A stretch of DNA of 40,310 nt. Origin: an uncultured Taibaiella sp. (GTDB lineage: Bacteria > Bacteroidota > Bacteroidia > Chitinophagales > Chitinophagaceae). Made by a program: the position numbers and the translations under genes. The notes under the pieces are model-generated. The model worked only from the letters and a program-made list of their open reading frames with translations. It made no database searches and was not told the DNA's origin. Positions 17,177 through 24,901 of the stretch are shown piece after piece. Where the stretch lies: the NCBI GenBank assembly GCA_937870855.1, contig CALMWT010000030.1, positions 1 to 40,310 of the forward strand, read 5' to 3'. The first letter of the stretch is position 1. Each line of letters opens with the position of its first letter.

Positions 17177-17274
17177 TTTCACACAGAGTACACGGAGAAA
17201 CGGAGGGCACCACAAAGCATGAATAATAAGATTACACCTCTCTGCCTCTGAACCTCTGTTACCTCTGTGTGAAA
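17177..17274. repeat. Inverted repeat TTTCACACAGAG / CTCTGTGTGAAA
   Basis: A perfect 12-bp inverted repeat (17177-17188 and 17263-17274) encloses further CTCTG/CGGAG motifs. The 214-base gap before the GtrA gene holds only this and the promoter core. The same dodecamer recurs at 24628, 24865 and 37707. Confidence 0.8.
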
Positions 17275-17342
17275 CAAAACATGGTGAACAATAAAGAAAT
17301 CTGACACGAAATCTGTAACACTTTCTTTTCTAACCAAACCCC

Positions 17343-17351
17343 TATTTTTGC
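17343..17351 (+). promoter_or_regulatory. -7 element before the GtrA-family gene
   Basis: TATTTTTGC is a full TAnnTTTGY match, 15 bases before the GTG start. Confidence 0.5.
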
Positions 17352-17366
17352 GGTCTTTCCATTGCA

Positions 17367-17885
17367 GTGTTATTCAGCGCAAGAAATATAATTCTTACAA
17401 TCATTGATTTTTTCCACAAGCCTTTTGCACGGTGGATAGATCAGCAGACGTTCCGCTATCTTGCCTGTGGTGGTTCGAACACAGTGCTGGACATTATCAT
17501 CTACTTTATCGCTTACAATTTCGTTCTGGATAAGACAGAAGTTTATACGCCGTTCATCACCATTTCCCCGCATATCGCAGCCTTTATGATGTCGTTCGCA
17601 ATCAGCTTTCCATTAGGTTTTGCTTTGTCGAAGTATGTGGTTTTTACGGAATCTAAACTAAAGGGGCGCGTGCAACTATTCCGCTACGCTGTGCTTGTGA
17701 GCATGTGCATTCTGCTCAATTATGTTTTTCTGAAGCTTTTTGTTGAGTACTTTAATTTTTTCCCCACACCATCCAAGGCTTTAACCACAGCCATCGTTGC
17801 GGTATTCAGCTACATTTCGCAGCGCAACTTTACTTTTAAAGTGAAGGAAGTGTATGTGGAGCAGCCCGAGCGTAAAGCAGTGTAA
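17367..17885 (+). CDS. GtrA-family membrane protein
   Basis: This 172-residue integral membrane protein has four hydrophobic segments and matches the GtrA family, whose members help flip or present undecaprenyl-linked sugars for glycosylation of surface polymers. Visible features are FRYLACGGSNTVLDIIIYFIAYNF (first membrane helix), IAAFMMSFAISFPLGFALSKYVVF, a third helix (FRYAVLVSMCILLNYVFLKLF) and a C-terminal helix ending in SYISQRNFTFK, a typical GtrA ending. The start is GTG, chosen because no in-frame ATG precedes the conserved region and a promoter core sits just upstream. No glycosyltransferase partner is adjacent, so the sugar is unknown. Confidence 0.85.
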   Translation: MLFSARNIILTIIDFFHKPFARWIDQQTFRYLACGGSNTVLDIIIYFIAYNFVLDKTEVYTPFITISPHIAAFMMSFAISFPLGFALSKYVVFTESKLKGRVQLFRYAVLVSMCILLNYVFLKLFVEYFNFFPTPSKALTTAIVAVFSYISQRNFTFKVKEVYVEQPERKAV

Positions 17886-17923
17886 ATCGTTGCAGTTTTG
17901 TTTCTTTGTTCTAATTACATTTA

Positions 17924-18337
17924 ATGGGAGAGAAAGACATCCGCTGGCAGCAACGACTGGCTAATTTCAAAAAAGCTTTTTTCAAACTTGAGCAGGCAGT
18001 AATGCTTGCGAATGAATGTTCTTTAACTGAGTTAGAACAGCAAGGAATGATTCAGGCATTCGAGTTTACCCACGAGCTTGCCTGGAACGTGATGCGTGAT
18101 TATTTCAGGTATCAGGGCAATACAGAAATTCATGGGTCGAGAGATGCAACCAGAGAAGCCTTCCACAAAGGATTGATAACAGATGGTGATGGCTGGATGG
18201 AGATGATAAAAAGCCGCAATGAAACTTCTCATACTTATAATGAGGAAACGGCAGACGAGATTGCCGATAAGATTATAAAGTCTTATTTCATGCTGTTTAA
18301 AAACTTTATTGCGAAAATGGAGGGCTTGGTAAAATGA
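17924..18337 (+). CDS. HEPN-type toxin of a HEPN/MNT pair (HI0074 family)
   Basis: This 137-residue helical protein belongs to the nucleotidyltransferase-substrate-binding (HI0074) family of HEPN proteins. HEPN toxins are ribonucleases whose active site is an R-x4-6-H motif. Here RNETSHTY gives R98, H103 and Y105, the full R-x4-H-x-Y form. In characterised pairs the Tyr is AMPylated by the partner nucleotidyltransferase, which neutralises the toxin. Its ATGA overlaps the start of the nucleotidyltransferase gene, showing translational coupling. The toxin gene comes first, as is usual for this type. Toxicity is inferred from the family, not shown. Confidence 0.88.
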   Translation: MGEKDIRWQQRLANFKKAFFKLEQAVMLANECSLTELEQQGMIQAFEFTHELAWNVMRDYFRYQGNTEIHGSRDATREAFHKGLITDGDGWMEMIKSRNETSHTYNEETADEIADKIIKSYFMLFKNFIAKMEGLVK

Positions 18338-18636
18338 AATATGGATTAAGCCCGGAAACAATCGAAGCAATTTGCAGCGTTTTTGCAAAACATACCAACA
18401 TTGAAAAGGCTATCCTGTATGGCTCTCGTGCCAAAGGAAGTTTTAGAAACGGCTCGGATATTGATCTGGTATTGGTCGGAAGTAAACTGTTACTTACTGA
18501 GCAATTAGTAATAGAGAATGAAATTGATGATCTCTTTCTTCCTTATAAAATAGACCTTTCTATTTTTCATCAAATCAGCAATAAAGAACTGGTTGCGCAT
18601 ATTGACAGGGTAGGCAAGCTGTTTTATCAGTCTTAG
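18334..18636 (+). CDS. Minimal nucleotidyltransferase antitoxin (MNT)
   Basis: This 100-residue protein is a minimal DNA polymerase beta-type nucleotidyltransferase. It carries the signature [16 protein letters not shown] at residues 30-45, with metal-binding Asp residues D42 and D44. The family partners HEPN proteins and transfers AMP to the toxin's active-site tyrosine. It overlaps the HEPN stop by four bases (ATGA). The third acidic residue of the active site probably lies in the YKIDLSIF segment (Asp near residue 82). Its length is normal for MNT proteins. The pair sits alone between GtrA-family and prfB genes without flanking transposases. Confidence 0.9.
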   Translation: MKYGLSPETIEAICSVFAKHTNIEKAILYGSRAKGSFRNGSDIDLVLVGSKLLLTEQLVIENEIDDLFLPYKIDLSIFHQISNKELVAHIDRVGKLFYQS

Positions 18637-18664
18637 GAACAATTCAACACATCGCTCATCCCCT

Positions 18665-18673
18665 TACCTTTGC
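18665..18673 (+). promoter_or_regulatory. -7 element of the prfB promoter
   Basis: TACCTTTGC is a full TAnnTTTGY match ending seven bases before the prfB ATG, so the transcript would be leaderless or nearly so. Confidence 0.5.
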
Positions 18674-18680
18674 CACCGTT

Positions 18681-19769
18681 ATGACCCAGGAGCAACTCAA
18701 AGAAATGCGTGGGCGTATGCAGCATTTGCAGCGCTTTTTAAAAGTAGAAGATCGTAAGGCTAAGATTGAAAATGATCGTGCGCTTACTTTATCGCCCGGT
18801 TTTTGGGATGACAATGCGCGCGCCACAGGTATTCTAAAAGAAATCAAAATCAATGAATATTGGCTGGAATTGTTCTGTAAGGTAAATGATGCGGTAGAAG
18901 ATTTTGCTGTATTGTTTGATTTTTGGAAAGCAAGCGAAGCAACTGAAGAAGAAGTGAAAGAGAGCTTCGACAATGCGATAAAACAAGTAGATGAATTAGA
19001 GTTTAAATCAACACTCAATGAACCGGAAGATGAAATGCCCGGTGTAATGGTCATCAACTCAGGCGCAGGTGGAACGGAAAGTCAGGATTGGGCGGAAATG
19101 TTGTTGCGTATGTATCGCATGTATGGGGAAAAGCAAGGCTGGAAGGTTTCTGAAATTGATGTGCAATATGGTGACGGTGCTGGCATCAAGCAAGCTACTT
19201 TAGAATTTGATGGCGCATTTGCTTATGGTTTATTGAAAGCGGAAAGTGGCGTGCATCGTCTGGTTCGTATCTCTCCATTTGATAGCAATGCGCGCAGACA
19301 CACTTCATTCGCTTCCGTGTTTGTATATCCTTTGATTGATGACACGATTGAAATAGACGTTAATCCATCTGATCTTGAATGGGCATTTTTCCGCTCGGGC
19401 GGCAGCGGCGGACAAAACGTAAACAAAGTAGAAACGGCGGTACGTTTGAAGCATATTCCTACAGGCATTATCGTAGAATGTCAGCAGGCACGTACACAAG
19501 GGGAGAACAGAGAGAAGGCATTGACCATGTTGAAGAGTCAGTTGTATGAAGCTGAGATGAGGAAACGTGAAGAGTTGAAAAACGCAGCAAATGCAAACAA
19601 GAAAAAAATTGAGTGGGGATCACAAATACGGTCTTATGTTTTCCATCCTTACAAAATGATTAAAGACCATCGCACCGATTATGAAGTAGGAAATGTGCAG
19701 CCAGTAATGGATGGCGAACTCGATGATTTTATAAAAGCGTATTTGATGAGCGTAAAAGAAGAGGCGTAG
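18681..19769 (+). CDS. prfB: Peptide chain release factor 2
   Basis: RF2 releases finished proteins at UGA and UAA codons. The 362-residue protein has the GGQ catalytic motif ([20 protein letters not shown]) and the RF2-type SPF recognition tripeptide ([16 protein letters not shown]). Many bacteria make RF2 through a +1 frameshift at an in-frame UGA near codon 25, which autoregulates the gene. Here the corresponding stretch ([14 protein letters not shown]) is read in one continuous frame, so that control is absent. The start ATG follows a -7 element by seven bases. The ABC-transporter gene starts two bases after its stop and is probably co-transcribed. Confidence 0.96.
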   Translation: MTQEQLKEMRGRMQHLQRFLKVEDRKAKIENDRALTLSPGFWDDNARATGILKEIKINEYWLELFCKVNDAVEDFAVLFDFWKASEATEEEVKESFDNAIKQVDELEFKSTLNEPEDEMPGVMVINSGAGGTESQDWAEMLLRMYRMYGEKQGWKVSEIDVQYGDGAGIKQATLEFDGAFAYGLLKAESGVHRLVRISPFDSNARRHTSFASVFVYPLIDDTIEIDVNPSDLEWAFFRSGGSGGQNVNKVETAVRLKHIPTGIIVECQQARTQGENREKALTMLKSQLYEAEMRKREELKNAANANKKKIEWGSQIRSYVFHPYKMIKDHRTDYEVGNVQPVMDGELDDFIKAYLMSVKEEA

Positions 19770-19770
19770 A

Positions 19771-21540
19771 TTGGCAGATAACACCATCAAAAAAATATTC
19801 GATACGCATCTTTTGCGGCGTATTCTTTCCTTTGCGAAGCCTTACAAAAGCACACTCTATTTTGCTGTTGCAATGTCCATCATTCTCGCGGCATTGACTC
19901 CGTTGCGTCCTTATCTTATTCAGCTCTCTGTTGACAAATACATCAATCATAATCTGCTGCAAGGGCTTATCTGGATCAGCGTTTTTCATTTTGGTGTTTT
20001 GGTCGTGGAAAGTTTGTTGCGTTTCTGGTTTATGTATCGCATCAACTGGCTGGGGCAAACAGTAGTGAACGATCTGCGTAAAAGCGTATTTCGGAAAATA
20101 GTTTTTCAAAACATTTCTTACTACGATAAAACTGCCATCGGCACACTCACTACAAGAACGATAAATGATATTGAAGCCGTAAACGATGTTTTTTCGGAAG
20201 GTATTATTTCTATTGTTGCAGATGTGCTTACCATCATTGCCATCATCATTGTAATGTTTGTAACAGATTGGAAACTTACCTTGATCTGTCTCACTACTTT
20301 TCCATTTATAGTAGTTGCTACTTATTTTTTTAAGGAAAGCGTCAACAAATCTTTTCAGCGTGTGCGCAATGCCGTAGCTGCTTTGAATGCCTTTACACAA
20401 GAGCATATCACCGGCATGTATCTCGTGCAGGCTTTTGCGGCCGAAGAGCGCGAAATGAAAAAGTTCAAAGAAATAAACAAAGAGCATCGCACTGCGAATA
20501 TCAAAGCCATCTTTGCTTACTCTGTTTTCTTTCCTGTGGTGGAAATAATACTTGCGGTCTCTATGGGATTGTTGGTGTGGTGGGGCGCTTACCGCATGTT
20601 GCATTACGAAGTAACAGCCGGAATTGTAATTGCATTTGTTATGTATCTCAATTTGCTGTTTCGTCCCCTGAGAATGTTGGCTGATAAATTCAATGTCCTG
20701 CAAATGGGAATGATTGCTGGTGAACGTGTATTTACCGTTTTGGATAGTGAAGAATACATGAAAGAGAAAGGAAACTTTTCTGCAAATGAAATGGAAGGCG
20801 CGGTTGAGTTTAAGAATGTTCATTTCAGCTACAAAAAAGATGTTCCGGTTTTAAAAGGAATATCGTTCAAACTTGAGCCGGGTAAGACATTAGCAGTTGT
20901 TGGTCACACTGGCGCTGGAAAAACTTCGATCATCAATATTCTTAATCGGCTTTATGAAATTGAGGATGGCGAAATACTTATTGACGGGCGCGATGTGCGG
21001 GAATATGATGTTGACAATTTGCGTAGTCACATAGGAATTGTGTTGCAGGATGTTTTTCTTTTTTCAGGAACTGTGTGCGACAATATCACTTTGCGCAATA
21101 AAGAAATTCCGCGCGAAAGAGTGGAGGAGGTAACGAAGATGCTTGGCATTCACGATTTCATTATGAGCCTTCCCGGCGATTATGATTTTGATGTGATGGA
21201 ACGGGGCAACACATTGTCGCAGGGACAAAGACAGTTGCTTTCTTTTGCGCGCGCATTACTCTACAATCCGTCAATTCTTATTCTCGATGAAGCTACCTCT
21301 TCTGTTGATAGCGAGAGCGAGCAATTGATACAACGCGCCATTGATACTTTAATTAAGGGACGAACATCTATCGTTATCGCACATCGTCTTTCTACCATTC
21401 GCAAAGCAGATCAGATCATAGTAATGGAACGCGGTGAGATCATTGAGCGCGGCACACATCAATCACTTATTGCTGCACAGGGACATTATTACAAACTTTA
21501 CACGGCAGTAGAAAAGGGCGAAGAAGAGAAAATGCTTTGA
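19771..21540 (+). CDS. ABC exporter, fused permease and ATPase
   Basis: This 589-residue half-transporter is of the MsbA/multidrug type and acts as a dimer in the inner membrane. Residues 15 to about 315 hold six membrane helices (for example STLYFAVAMSIILAALTPL). The ATPase domain follows, with Walker A GHTGAGKTS, Q-loop VLQDVFLFSGTV, signature LSQGQ, Walker B ILILDEATSSVD and the switch His in IAHRLST. The cargo cannot be deduced; lipids or hydrophobic compounds are typical. The start is TTG directly after prfB, since no nearby in-frame ATG precedes the conserved N terminus. The tandem hairpin repeats that follow may mark transcript end. Confidence 0.92.
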   Translation: MADNTIKKIFDTHLLRRILSFAKPYKSTLYFAVAMSIILAALTPLRPYLIQLSVDKYINHNLLQGLIWISVFHFGVLVVESLLRFWFMYRINWLGQTVVNDLRKSVFRKIVFQNISYYDKTAIGTLTTRTINDIEAVNDVFSEGIISIVADVLTIIAIIIVMFVTDWKLTLICLTTFPFIVVATYFFKESVNKSFQRVRNAVAALNAFTQEHITGMYLVQAFAAEEREMKKFKEINKEHRTANIKAIFAYSVFFPVVEIILAVSMGLLVWWGAYRMLHYEVTAGIVIAFVMYLNLLFRPLRMLADKFNVLQMGMIAGERVFTVLDSEEYMKEKGNFSANEMEGAVEFKNVHFSYKKDVPVLKGISFKLEPGKTLAVVGHTGAGKTSIINILNRLYEIEDGEILIDGRDVREYDVDNLRSHIGIVLQDVFLFSGTVCDNITLRNKEIPRERVEEVTKMLGIHDFIMSLPGDYDFDVMERGNTLSQGQRQLLSFARALLYNPSILILDEATSSVDSESEQLIQRAIDTLIKGRTSIVIAHRLSTIRKADQIIVMERGEIIERGTHQSLIAAQGHYYKLYTAVEKGEEEKML

Positions 21541-21556
21541 GATTTTTACAAGTAAA

Positions 21557-21687
21557 ACCACATAGAAACATAGGCAACATAGTTGATGCTCTATGAATAC
21601 TATGTGCCTATGTGGTGAAAAAGAATAACCACATAGAAACATAGGCAACATAGTTAATGCTCTGTGAATACTATGTGCCTATGTGGT
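21557..21687. repeat. Two tandem 60-bp hairpin units
   Basis: Two 60-bp copies (21557-21616 and 21628-21687) differ at only two bases and repeat with a period of 71. Each begins ACCACATAG and ends CTATGTGGT, with CATAGGC / GCCTATG inside, so each forms an imperfect hairpin. The gap between the ABC exporter and the next gene holds little else. Confidence 0.88.
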
Positions 21688-21742
21688 GAAACCTTTACAG
21701 TCGTTGGTCTTGTGGCCATCCATAATTATCTTGCAAACATCT

Positions 21743-22612
21743 ATGAGGCTGCTGCTAATTGTATTTTTTGTGATGATGGTAGGTGAATTGAACGCGCAGC
21801 AAGGCATGTCGAAAACTACAAAAGTTTATAGCGACGAAGGAAAATTGCAAATGCTTATTTCCTACAATCCATCCTGCGATTGTCGTACCTACACTGAGTA
21901 TTATCCCGATGGAAAAATTTTTGCAAAACGAACCTTTAAGGTAATTGAGAAGAAGGGAGAATTTATTGATGGTGAAGACATCACTTATCATCACGATGGT
22001 AGTATCAAACATTATAAGCTATGGAAAAATGCCTTGCCTGAAGGAAGAGCATACAGTAATTACGAAAATGGAAAACTGGAGCATGAAGAGTTTTATAACG
22101 GGAAGTATAAATCAGGAACATGGCGCTACTTCGATAAGAATGGAAATTTGTTGCGAGAGTATTTGTTTGACGGCATGAACAATTCCTGGAACAGCAAGAA
22201 AGACGATGTAACGATAAAGCATTACAACTCTGGAAAACTACTTCATACTGAGACTTACAAAAATGGAAAACTTTTTAAGTCCGATAAGAAAGAAACGAAA
22301 ATTGTTACGGTAGTTCCTGCGAAGCATAACACAGAACTGCTCGACGGGAAAAAATTGTTTGCAATGAAATGCGCTGCCTGCCATTCGTTTGATAAAGGTG
22401 GTTATGGACCATCTTTGAAAGATGTAACTAAAAGGCGCAACAATGTATGGTTGCATGAAATGATCACTAATGGAATGAAGTTGGTAGAAAAAGGAGACAA
22501 GGATGCGGTAGCACTTTACAACCAATACAACAAGAAAAAGCACCTCAACATGGAATACCTTACAAACAAGCAGGTGCAGGCTATAATTGACTATCTGAAA
22601 AAACAAGATTAA
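21743..22612 (+). CDS. Secreted YwqK/MORN-like repeat protein fused to cytochrome c
   Basis: This 289-residue exported protein joins two unlike parts. After a Sec signal peptide (MRLLLIVFFVMMVGELNAQ) come about four YwqK-type repeats of 20-25 residues (YYPDGKIFAKRTFK, YENGKLEHEEFYNGKY, YFDKNGNLLREYLFDG, YNSGKLLHTETYKNGKL). The C-terminal 90 residues are a class I cytochrome c, with the haem site CAACH at residues 210-214 and probable axial Met in a late segment (NMEYLT or NGMKLV). The open frame reaches 21683, but the start at 21743 gives the signal peptide directly. It probably carries electrons in the periplasm or at the outer surface. The dehydrogenase and second cytochrome downstream suggest a shared redox chain. 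Confidence 0.82.
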   Translation: MRLLLIVFFVMMVGELNAQQGMSKTTKVYSDEGKLQMLISYNPSCDCRTYTEYYPDGKIFAKRTFKVIEKKGEFIDGEDITYHHDGSIKHYKLWKNALPEGRAYSNYENGKLEHEEFYNGKYKSGTWRYFDKNGNLLREYLFDGMNNSWNSKKDDVTIKHYNSGKLLHTETYKNGKLFKSDKKETKIVTVVPAKHNTELLDGKKLFAMKCAACHSFDKGGYGPSLKDVTKRRNNVWLHEMITNGMKLVEKGDKDAVALYNQYNKKKHLNMEYLTNKQVQAIIDYLKKQD

Positions 22613-22681
22613 GTAAAGCGCTCATTTCCAATTCCTCCAAAGGCATTGTTTTAGTGGTTTGTGTTACCAAAACAAACATAC

Positions 22682-24148
22682 ATGAAGCACATTTCCGCTC
22701 TACTTCTTTTTGCTGTATTACTATTTGAAACAAGTTGCTATCGTATCAGAAAATCAGCAGGTGGTGGTCAAATTAAAGACATTCCTCCTCGCACTATCAA
22801 CACTGCGGATATTGCAATGCCTCCGGGTTACAAGATTGAAATGGTGGCGCAGGGCTTCACATTTCCTACTGCCGCTGCACTAGATGATAAAAGCAATCTG
22901 TATGTTATCGAAGCAGGATATTCTTATGGTGAAGTATGGGGCGAACCGAAATTGATTCGTGTAAATAAAGACGGAAGTAAAACAACAATTGCAACCGGAA
23001 CAAAGAATGGTCCCTGGAGCGGTATTACTTTCCACAACGGAAATTTTTATGTTGCCGAAGGTGGTGAAATGGAAGGCGGAAAAATTCTGCGTATATCTCC
23101 CGACGGGAAAATGACTCCACTTATATCCGATCTTCCGAGCGTTGGCGACCACCACACCAATGGACCTGTCATAAAGGATGGATACATTTATTTTGGTCAG
23201 GGCACTGCAACCAATTCAGCTATTGTTGGGCCGGACAATGCAGAGTTCGGATGGTTGAAGCGTAAAAAAGATTTTCACGATGTGCCCTGCAAAGACATTA
23301 CACTAATTGGCACCAACTATGAAAGTGACAATGTACTCACTGACGATCCGAATGATAAAGTTTCAACAGGCGCTTATCTTCCGTTTGGTACAGCAAGCAA
23401 TGCTGGTCAGGTAATAAAAGGAAAGGTTCCCTGCAATGGTTCGATCATGCGTATTCCACTTGAAGGCGGTAAGCCCGAATTAGTAGCGTGGGGTTTTCGA
23501 AATCCGTTTGGTCTTGCTTTTGGACAAAACGGAAAACTCTATGTAACAGAGAATGGTTATGATGAGCGGGGATCGCGGCCCGTGTGGGGAACAGCCGATG
23601 TACTTTGGGAAATTGAAGAAGGAAAATGGTATGGCTGGCCAGATTGGAGCGCAGGCGATTTGCTAACAAAAGGTTCTGCAAACAATCCTGAAGAATATAA
23701 AGTGCCAGGTAAGGACTATCCGAAACCATTGCTGCAAAAATATCCGAACGATCCGCCGCGTCCGGTTGCTATTCTCGGTGTTCATGCTTCATCTAACGGG
23801 ATTGATTTTTCGAAGAATGATAAGTTTGGTCATGTAGGTGAGGCTTTCATTGCAGAGTTTGGCGACATGGCTCCTAAGGTGGGAAAAGTGCTTGCTCCAG
23901 TAGGATTTAAAGTAATTCGCGTAAACACGCGCACTGGTGTTATTCAGGATTTTGCAGTGAATAATACAAAGAAGAATGGCCCTGCATCCTGGCATGGTGG
24001 CGGCGGATTGGAAAGACCTGTTTCTGTAAAATTTTCTGCTGATGGAAATGAATTGTATGTGGTTGATTTTGGTATCATGAAAATGACGGAACGCGGCCCG
24101 ATGCCACAGATGAATACAGGTGTGGTGTGGAAAATTACCCGCCAGTGA
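22682..24148 (+). CDS. PQQ-type soluble glucose/L-sorbosone dehydrogenase family protein
   Basis: This 488-residue exported protein is a six-bladed beta-propeller of the soluble glucose dehydrogenase/L-sorbosone dehydrogenase family, which oxidises sugars or aldehydes using PQQ. The signature GDHHTNGPV (active-site His), WGFRNPFGLAF and RPVWGTADVLW are present. The N terminus MKHISALLLFAVLLFETSCYRIRKS suggests a lipoprotein, though its lipobox is imperfect (Glu at -3). I start at the ATG at 22682 rather than seven codons upstream. Neighbouring cytochrome c genes on both sides would accept electrons. The true substrate and whether PQQ is made by this organism cannot be read here. Confidence 0.85.
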   Translation: MKHISALLLFAVLLFETSCYRIRKSAGGGQIKDIPPRTINTADIAMPPGYKIEMVAQGFTFPTAAALDDKSNLYVIEAGYSYGEVWGEPKLIRVNKDGSKTTIATGTKNGPWSGITFHNGNFYVAEGGEMEGGKILRISPDGKMTPLISDLPSVGDHHTNGPVIKDGYIYFGQGTATNSAIVGPDNAEFGWLKRKKDFHDVPCKDITLIGTNYESDNVLTDDPNDKVSTGAYLPFGTASNAGQVIKGKVPCNGSIMRIPLEGGKPELVAWGFRNPFGLAFGQNGKLYVTENGYDERGSRPVWGTADVLWEIEEGKWYGWPDWSAGDLLTKGSANNPEEYKVPGKDYPKPLLQKYPNDPPRPVAILGVHASSNGIDFSKNDKFGHVGEAFIAEFGDMAPKVGKVLAPVGFKVIRVNTRTGVIQDFAVNNTKKNGPASWHGGGGLERPVSVKFSADGNELYVVDFGIMKMTERGPMPQMNTGVVWKITRQ

Positions 24149-24191
24149 ACGGAATAAAAAATGCAAAATGGTCAATGAAAAAACCAACAAC

Positions 24192-24530
24192 ATGAAAGCT
24201 AAAGTTCTCTCTGCTATAATAATCTCAATTGTCATTTCTTCCTGTGCTATTCGCAAAAGCGAACCACTGACCGGTAAAGTTGTGGACACCAAAAACGATA
24301 TTCATTTGCGACAAGGAGAAGTGCTGTATATGACCTACTGTTACAAATGCCATCCGATGGGTGAAGGTGGTTTAGGTCCGGCTTTGAATAGCTTGAATGT
24401 CCCCATGTTTGTAAAACGGTTTCAGGTAAGACATGGGCTGGGGGTAATGCCTTATTTCAAGAAAGATCAAATCAGCAAGAAAGACCTGCACGACATCACT
24501 GCGTATATGAGCGCGTTGAAGAAATTGTGA
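24192..24530 (+). CDS. Cytochrome c lipoprotein
   Basis: This 112-residue protein has a lipoprotein signal (AIIISIVISSCAIRKS), so it should be anchored to a membrane facing the periplasm. The haem site is CYKCH (residues 50-54), followed by a small class I cytochrome fold with GEGGLGPAL and a probable axial Met in LGVMPYF. The N-terminal CAIRKS resembles the CYRIRKS after the lipoprotein cysteine of the dehydrogenase upstream. The open frame extends to 24120, overlapping that gene, but the ATG at 24192 opens the signal directly. It probably receives electrons from the adjacent propeller dehydrogenase. Confidence 0.87.
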   Translation: MKAKVLSAIIISIVISSCAIRKSEPLTGKVVDTKNDIHLRQGEVLYMTYCYKCHPMGEGGLGPALNSLNVPMFVKRFQVRHGLGVMPYFKKDQISKKDLHDITAYMSALKKL

Positions 24531-24536
24531 GTAAGA

Positions 24537-24877
24537 GCAGATCGTTGGTATGCGTGAATGTCTGAACCGGAATTTGTAGAATAAAAGAATTACCGGAATT
24601 ATTCTCTGTATCTCTTTCCTCTATTCACTCTGTGTGAAATAAGGATGGTATAGAACTCAGATCATCATGATTATCATGATAAGGACAGATCATGATGAAT
24701 CATTGCCATCATGAAAAATCAGCGTTCCTTTTGAGAATGCACGCAGATTATTTATGATTATCATGATAAGGGCAGATCGTCGGTATTGCGTGAATGTCTG
24801 AACCGGAATTTGTAGAATAAAAGAATTCCCGGAATTATTCTCTGTGTGTCTTTTCCTCTGTTCCCTCTGTGTGAAAT
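24537..24877. repeat. Duplicated ~105-bp repeat block with TGATTATCATGATAAG elements
   Basis: Copy A (24537-24640) and copy B (24772-24877) both run from GCAGATCG through GTCTGAACCGGAATTTGTAG to CTCTGTGTGAAAT. Between them TGATTATCATGATAAG occurs twice, and AAATCAGCGTTCC also appears. There is no gene in the 371 bases between the cytochrome c gene and the convergent receptor gene. Confidence 0.85.
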
Positions 24878-24901
24878 GATAACCGCAAAATCAGCGTCCC
24901 A

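Noticed and set aside
17460..17490. tRNA-like GGTTCGAAC
   Set aside because: It lies within the GtrA-family coding region and no cloverleaf arms can be formed around it.
19729..20823. 364-codon open frame antisense to prfB and the ABC exporter
   Set aside because: It lies opposite two well-recognised genes, has Cys/His/Lys-rich nonsense composition and no start context.
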